DNA from: Oceanobacillus salinisoli
GTDB lineage: Bacteria; Bacillota; Bacilli; Bacillales; Amphibacillaceae
Direction: 5' to 3'
Length of the DNA stretch: 64,000 nt
Assembly (NCBI RefSeq): GCF_009733865.1
Contig: NZ_WOFB01000007.1
Span: 186,001 to 250,000, forward strand
The notes under the pieces were generated by a model. The model did not search any database. It saw only the letters and a list, made by a program, of their open reading frames with translations, and had not been told where the DNA came from. Below, in pieces: positions 61,494 through 64,000 of the stretch; positions within the stretch are counted from its first letter, which is position 1; each line of letters opens with the position of its first letter. Made by a program: the position numbers and the translations under genes.

Positions 61494-63074
61494 ATGAGTC
61501 GTTCCGATTTAATAGCTCCTGAAAATTATAATATTGTGATGGAATTTGAAAAGTACGCTGAAGAACCTACTAGAAAAGCAATTATTTGGGAAGATGATGA
61601 AGGGAATAAGCGAGAGATTACGTATGAAAAGCTGATTAATAATGCGAACAAAATTGGTAACATACTTTTAGAACATGGTCTTAAAAAAGGCGATAAATTG
61701 TTAGTTATGATGCCTCGCATAATTGAAACGTATGAGGTATATATTGCTGCACTAAAAACTGGAATTGTCATTATCCCGTGCTCGGAAATGCTCCGTACGA
61801 AAGATTTGCAATATCGTATTACCCACGGGGAAGTGAAGGGCGTTGTAAGCTATGGTGCTTTCACTTCACAATTTAATGAGATTAAACAGTATGAGGAACT
61901 CGTGAAATTCTCTGTAGGCGAACAAGCAGACGGATGGATGGATTTAGGGACTTTAAAGGATACAGCTGATGACAAACTGGAAATTGTATCGACCACAAGT
62001 GAAGATCTTGCATTTTTGCCATACACATCCGGAACAACCGGCAATCCGAAAGCGGTCATGCATACCCATGCATGGGGATATGCACATATGCGAACAGCTC
62101 CTGAAAATTGGCTGGCTATCCGTGAAGGAGATACCGTATGGGCAACAGCGGCACCAGGCTGGCAAAAATGGGTTTGGAGTCCATTCCTTTCTGTTTTGGG
62201 AACAGGTGCAACAGGTTTTGTTTACAATGGAAAGTTTGAGCCGAAGAAGTACTTGAATTTACTTGAAACATATGGGGTGAATGTATTCTGCTGTACGCCA
62301 ACCGAATACCGCTTAATGGCGAAGTTGGATAATCTATCAGACTATGATTTATCCACATTGCATAGTGCTGTTTCTGCTGGGGAACCATTAAACCGTGAAG
62401 TCATTGACCGGTTTGAGAAGTATTTTGGTGTGACGGTTCGTGATGGGTATGGTCAAACCGAAAATACATTGCTTCTAGGATTTTTAAAAGGAATGAAAGT
62501 GAAACCAGGATCAATGGGCAAACCTACACCAGGAAACAATGTGCAATTAATTGACGAAAACTGTAATCCTGTTCCTGTAGGTGAAGTCGGTGATATTGCT
62601 GTACCACTGGATACTCCTGCACTATTTAAAGCATATTACAAAGATGAAGAACGGACGAAGAAAGCCTATCGCGGAGACTTCTACATTACCGGTGACCAGG
62701 CAAAAATGGATGAAGAAGGGTACTTTTGGTTTGAAGGGCGAAAAGATGATATTATCGTCAGCTCCGGTTACACCATTGGGCCATTTGAAGTGGAAGATGC
62801 GTTAATAAAACATGCAGCAGTAAAAGAATGTGCAGTAGTTGCGAGTCCTGATCAAGTAAGAGGAAATGTCGTAAAAGCATTTATCGTACTTCAGGATGAT
62901 GTGGATCAACATAAAGAGGGCTTGGTAAAAGAATTGCAGGATCATGCTAAGCAGCTCACGGCACCGTATAAGTATCCCCGTAAAATCGAATTTATCGATG
63001 AACTGCCAAAAACATCGTCTGGTAAGATTCGCCGTGTAGAATTAAGACAACGGGAAAATGAACTAGCAAAATAA
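61494..63074 (+). CDS. AMP-forming acyl-CoA synthetase (YtcI-like)
   Basis: This adenylate-forming ligase has about 526 residues. It has LPYTSGTTGNPKAVMHTH near residue 178, the AAPGWQKWVWSPFLSVLGTG acyl-pocket segment typical of medium-chain acyl-CoA synthetases, DGYGQTENT, FYITGDQAKMDEEGYFWFEG, RKDDIIVSSGYTIGPFEVE and TSSGKIRRVELRQ with the catalytic lysine. This set matches the AcsM/YtcI branch. AGGAGG is spaced for the ATG at 61494 rather than the GTG at 61491. It is a single-gene unit divergent from the TPR-like protein gene. Confidence 0.92.
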   Translation: MSRSDLIAPENYNIVMEFEKYAEEPTRKAIIWEDDEGNKREITYEKLINNANKIGNILLEHGLKKGDKLLVMMPRIIETYEVYIAALKTGIVIIPCSEMLRTKDLQYRITHGEVKGVVSYGAFTSQFNEIKQYEELVKFSVGEQADGWMDLGTLKDTADDKLEIVSTTSEDLAFLPYTSGTTGNPKAVMHTHAWGYAHMRTAPENWLAIREGDTVWATAAPGWQKWVWSPFLSVLGTGATGFVYNGKFEPKKYLNLLETYGVNVFCCTPTEYRLMAKLDNLSDYDLSTLHSAVSAGEPLNREVIDRFEKYFGVTVRDGYGQTENTLLLGFLKGMKVKPGSMGKPTPGNNVQLIDENCNPVPVGEVGDIAVPLDTPALFKAYYKDEERTKKAYRGDFYITGDQAKMDEEGYFWFEGRKDDIIVSSGYTIGPFEVEDALIKHAAVKECAVVASPDQVRGNVVKAFIVLQDDVDQHKEGLVKELQDHAKQLTAPYKYPRKIEFIDELPKTSSGKIRRVELRQRENELAK

Positions 63075-63083
63075 TGTAAGTAG

Positions 63084-63121
63084 CCCCACTATGGAACTTG
63101 TAGGAAAGTTTTGTAGTGGGG
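63084..63121 (+). terminator. Terminator after the acyl-CoA synthetase
   Basis: CCCCACTA pairs perfectly with TAGTGGGG around 22 bases, then TTGTATTTT, within ten bases of the stop. Confidence 0.7.
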
Positions 63122-63211
63122 TTGTATTTTGGACACGCACTAATAGTTTTGTTTTTCCTTGTAAATTGTCGGTTGATATGAATAAATATGATCTTTACAT
63201 CTATGAAAAAT

Positions 63212-63256
63212 CGGGTCCGCTCATGAAATTCTTCTCCAATCAACGGACCCGTTTTT
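63212..63256. terminator. Bidirectional hairpin, probably ends the minus-strand YvrJ unit
   Basis: CGGGTCCG (63212-63219) pairs with CGGACCCG (63244-63251), with AAAAA before and TTTTT after. On the minus strand it lies 60 bases beyond the yvrJ stop. Confidence 0.75.
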
Positions 63257-63315
63257 CTCTTATTTAATAAGATTTTTCAATATTTATTTCTTCAAGGATT
63301 TTCCTTCGTCTGTTC

Positions 63316-63453
63316 TTAACTTTTCATCTTATCAGGTAATGCATGAATCGATTCAATCAGCTGATTTAGTTTTCCTTCGATGCGGTGCAACAAATAAAAA
63401 GTGACCGCAATAGGGAATCCTACTTCCGTGATGAACGATATCCAGGCTTCCAT
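63316..63453 (-). CDS. yvrJ: YvrJ family small protein (45 aa)
   Basis: This short gene is easily missed. ATG at 63453 is preceded by GGAGG at a 9-base distance and the stop is TAA at 63316-63318. The protein begins MEAWISFITEVGFPIAVTFY and continues LLHRIEGKLNQLIESIHALP, ending DKMKS. A hydrophobic N-terminal helix (residues 4-22) is followed by an amphipathic helix, which is the YvrJ family pattern. In Bacillaceae it regularly accompanies DUF2922 and DUF1659 genes, as here. The function is unknown; a single-pass membrane peptide is predicted. Confidence 0.88.
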   Translation of the reverse strand: MEAWISFITEVGFPIAVTFYLLHRIEGKLNQLIESIHALPDKMKS

Positions 63454-63497
63454 CGTAATGACCTCCAGTCTTTTTAGATTAGGTTGCTAGAAAAACA

Positions 63498-63520
63498 GAC
63501 CAGCGATGATGACGCTGGTC
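63498..63520 (-). terminator. Terminator between the DUF2922 and yvrJ genes
   Basis: On the minus strand GACCAGCG pairs with CGCTGGTC around 7 bases, followed by TGTTTTTC. It lies 20 bases past the DUF2922 stop, so yvrJ may be reached only by read-through. Confidence 0.8.
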
Positions 63521-63540
63521 ATGTTTTATAATTGTTACGC

Positions 63541-63759
63541 TTATAAATCAATGTTGATTTCTTCTACCGTGTTTTCGACGATGCGAGCACTATGTTTCGC
63601 TACTAAATCCCCACCGGTTGATGTAAAGGCATTTTGTGTAATAATCTCATCCATTGCCGCACTGACTGCAACGGGATCGGCCGGTTCAATCGGATTCTCA
63701 ATGGAATACGTCACGATTTTTCCATCTTCATTTGTAAATTTAATTTCAAGCTTTCTCAT
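63541..63759 (-). CDS. DUF2922 protein (72 aa)
   Basis: This small soluble protein has 72 residues. RKLEIKFTNEDGKIVTYSIENP forms an N-terminal beta hairpin, followed by a helix (DPVAVSAAMDEIITQNAF) and a final strand segment KHSARIVENTVEEINI. This layout matches DUF2922, an uncharacterised family of Firmicutes. AAAGGAGG precedes the ATG. It lies between the DUF1659 and yvrJ genes on the same strand. The three are usually found together, but their role is not known. Confidence 0.88.
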   Translation of the reverse strand: MRKLEIKFTNEDGKIVTYSIENPIEPADPVAVSAAMDEIITQNAFTSTGGDLVAKHSARIVENTVEEINIDL

Positions 63760-63795
63760 CGCTGTACCTCCTTTCTATACGAATTTTAACTTTTT

Positions 63796-64000
63796 CTACT
63801 CTGCACTAATATCAGCGTTGTCTTTACGAATGATGTTGTAAAGTGGGCGCTCCTGCAACCCAGCGATTGCTGTAGCTGCCGCAAATAGCTGATCAGCTGT
63901 TGCAGTTGTCTTTACGTTGTTGAAGCTTTTGTATTTGTAAACTGGTAATCCAGTCTCCAAATCGTTGCCATCGTTAAGAACTAACTGCATTGTTGATTTT
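63796..64000 (-). CDS. DUF1659 protein, N-terminus beyond the window
   Basis: The visible part has LVLNDGNDLETGLPVYKYKSF, then NNVKTTATADQLFAAATAIAG and LQERPLYNIIRKDNADI, which is the DUF1659 pattern of a two-strand hairpin, a helix and a last strand. An ATG at 63990 exists, but the frame is open to the window edge (KIN before M). Family members usually have several residues before this point, so the true start probably lies outside. It is the first gene of the small DUF1659/DUF2922/YvrJ group. Confidence 0.82.
   Translation of the reverse strand, partial: KSTMQLVLNDGNDLETGLPVYKYKSFNNVKTTATADQLFAAATAIAGLQERPLYNIIRKDNADISAE

Noticed and set aside
1-64000. tRNA, rRNA, prophage or plasmid-origin features
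   Set aside because: No cloverleaf, rRNA-like stretch, phage structural gene, integrase or replication gene was recognised anywhere in the window.

Overview
The window is AT-rich chromosomal DNA from a Gram-positive, spore-forming member of the Bacillaceae. A halotolerant Oceanobacillus/Virgibacillus-type genus fits, but the genus is inference. The support is strong AGGAGG-type ribosome binding sites with frequent TTG and GTG starts, the sporulation-linked trio prkA/yhbH/spoVR, a YvrJ/DUF2922/DUF1659 gene trio, a yng-like acyl-CoA carboxylase set, and repeats of a type common in Bacillaceae intergenic regions. No rRNA, tRNA or CRISPR array was seen.

Region 1 (1 to about 26 kb) is a large catabolic cluster for CoA-activated acids. 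It holds the end of a PaaK-like ligase, three further acyl-CoA ligases, a three-gene TRAP importer, and a split biotin-dependent acyl-CoA carboxylase (biotin carboxylase, carboxyltransferase and a 70-residue biotin carrier). It also holds three enoyl-CoA hydratase/isomerase genes, a 2,4-dienoyl-CoA reductase, another SDR, thiolase, acyl-CoA dehydrogenase, a TetR regulator with a clear palindrome, and an MBL-fold hydrolase. The likely logic is import of an organic acid, CoA activation, beta-oxidation-like steps with one carboxylation, and thiolysis. This region is visibly decaying. Second copies of fadH, the MBL hydrolase and thiolase are broken, a CaiB-type CoA-transferase is split by a 7-bp tandem duplication, and a nitronate monooxygenase and an acyl-CoA dehydrogenase survive only as relics.

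Region 2 (26 to 41 kb) holds an ECF sigma/anti-sigma pair with an autoregulatory-type promoter, a NEW3-protein/ABC-2 transporter operon and an aldo/keto reductase. It also holds a PQQ-dependent dehydrogenase fused to cytochrome c, a small lipoprotein, and a second TRAP system whose two membrane subunits are fused. Two minisatellite-like arrays (42-bp and 40-bp periods) lie between genes. The second is interrupted by an IS3-family element whose transposase carries a frameshift.

Region 3 (41 to 64 kb) is a housekeeping and stress region: ppk1/ppx, prkA-yhbH-spoVR, paired fluoride channels, a broken SulP permease with a UspA protein, a DUF4349 lipoprotein, a methyltransferase, an ssuBCA-type ABC importer, an uncharacterised TPR-like protein, another acyl-CoA ligase, and the YvrJ/DUF2922/DUF1659 genes. 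A family of structured repeats of about 175 bp (nested hairpins, four copies plus a possible relative) lies here in one orientation, brackets ssuBCA, and twice runs directly into a stop codon. A second short repeat twice begins directly at a TAG stop. These repeat families are the least explained signal in the window.
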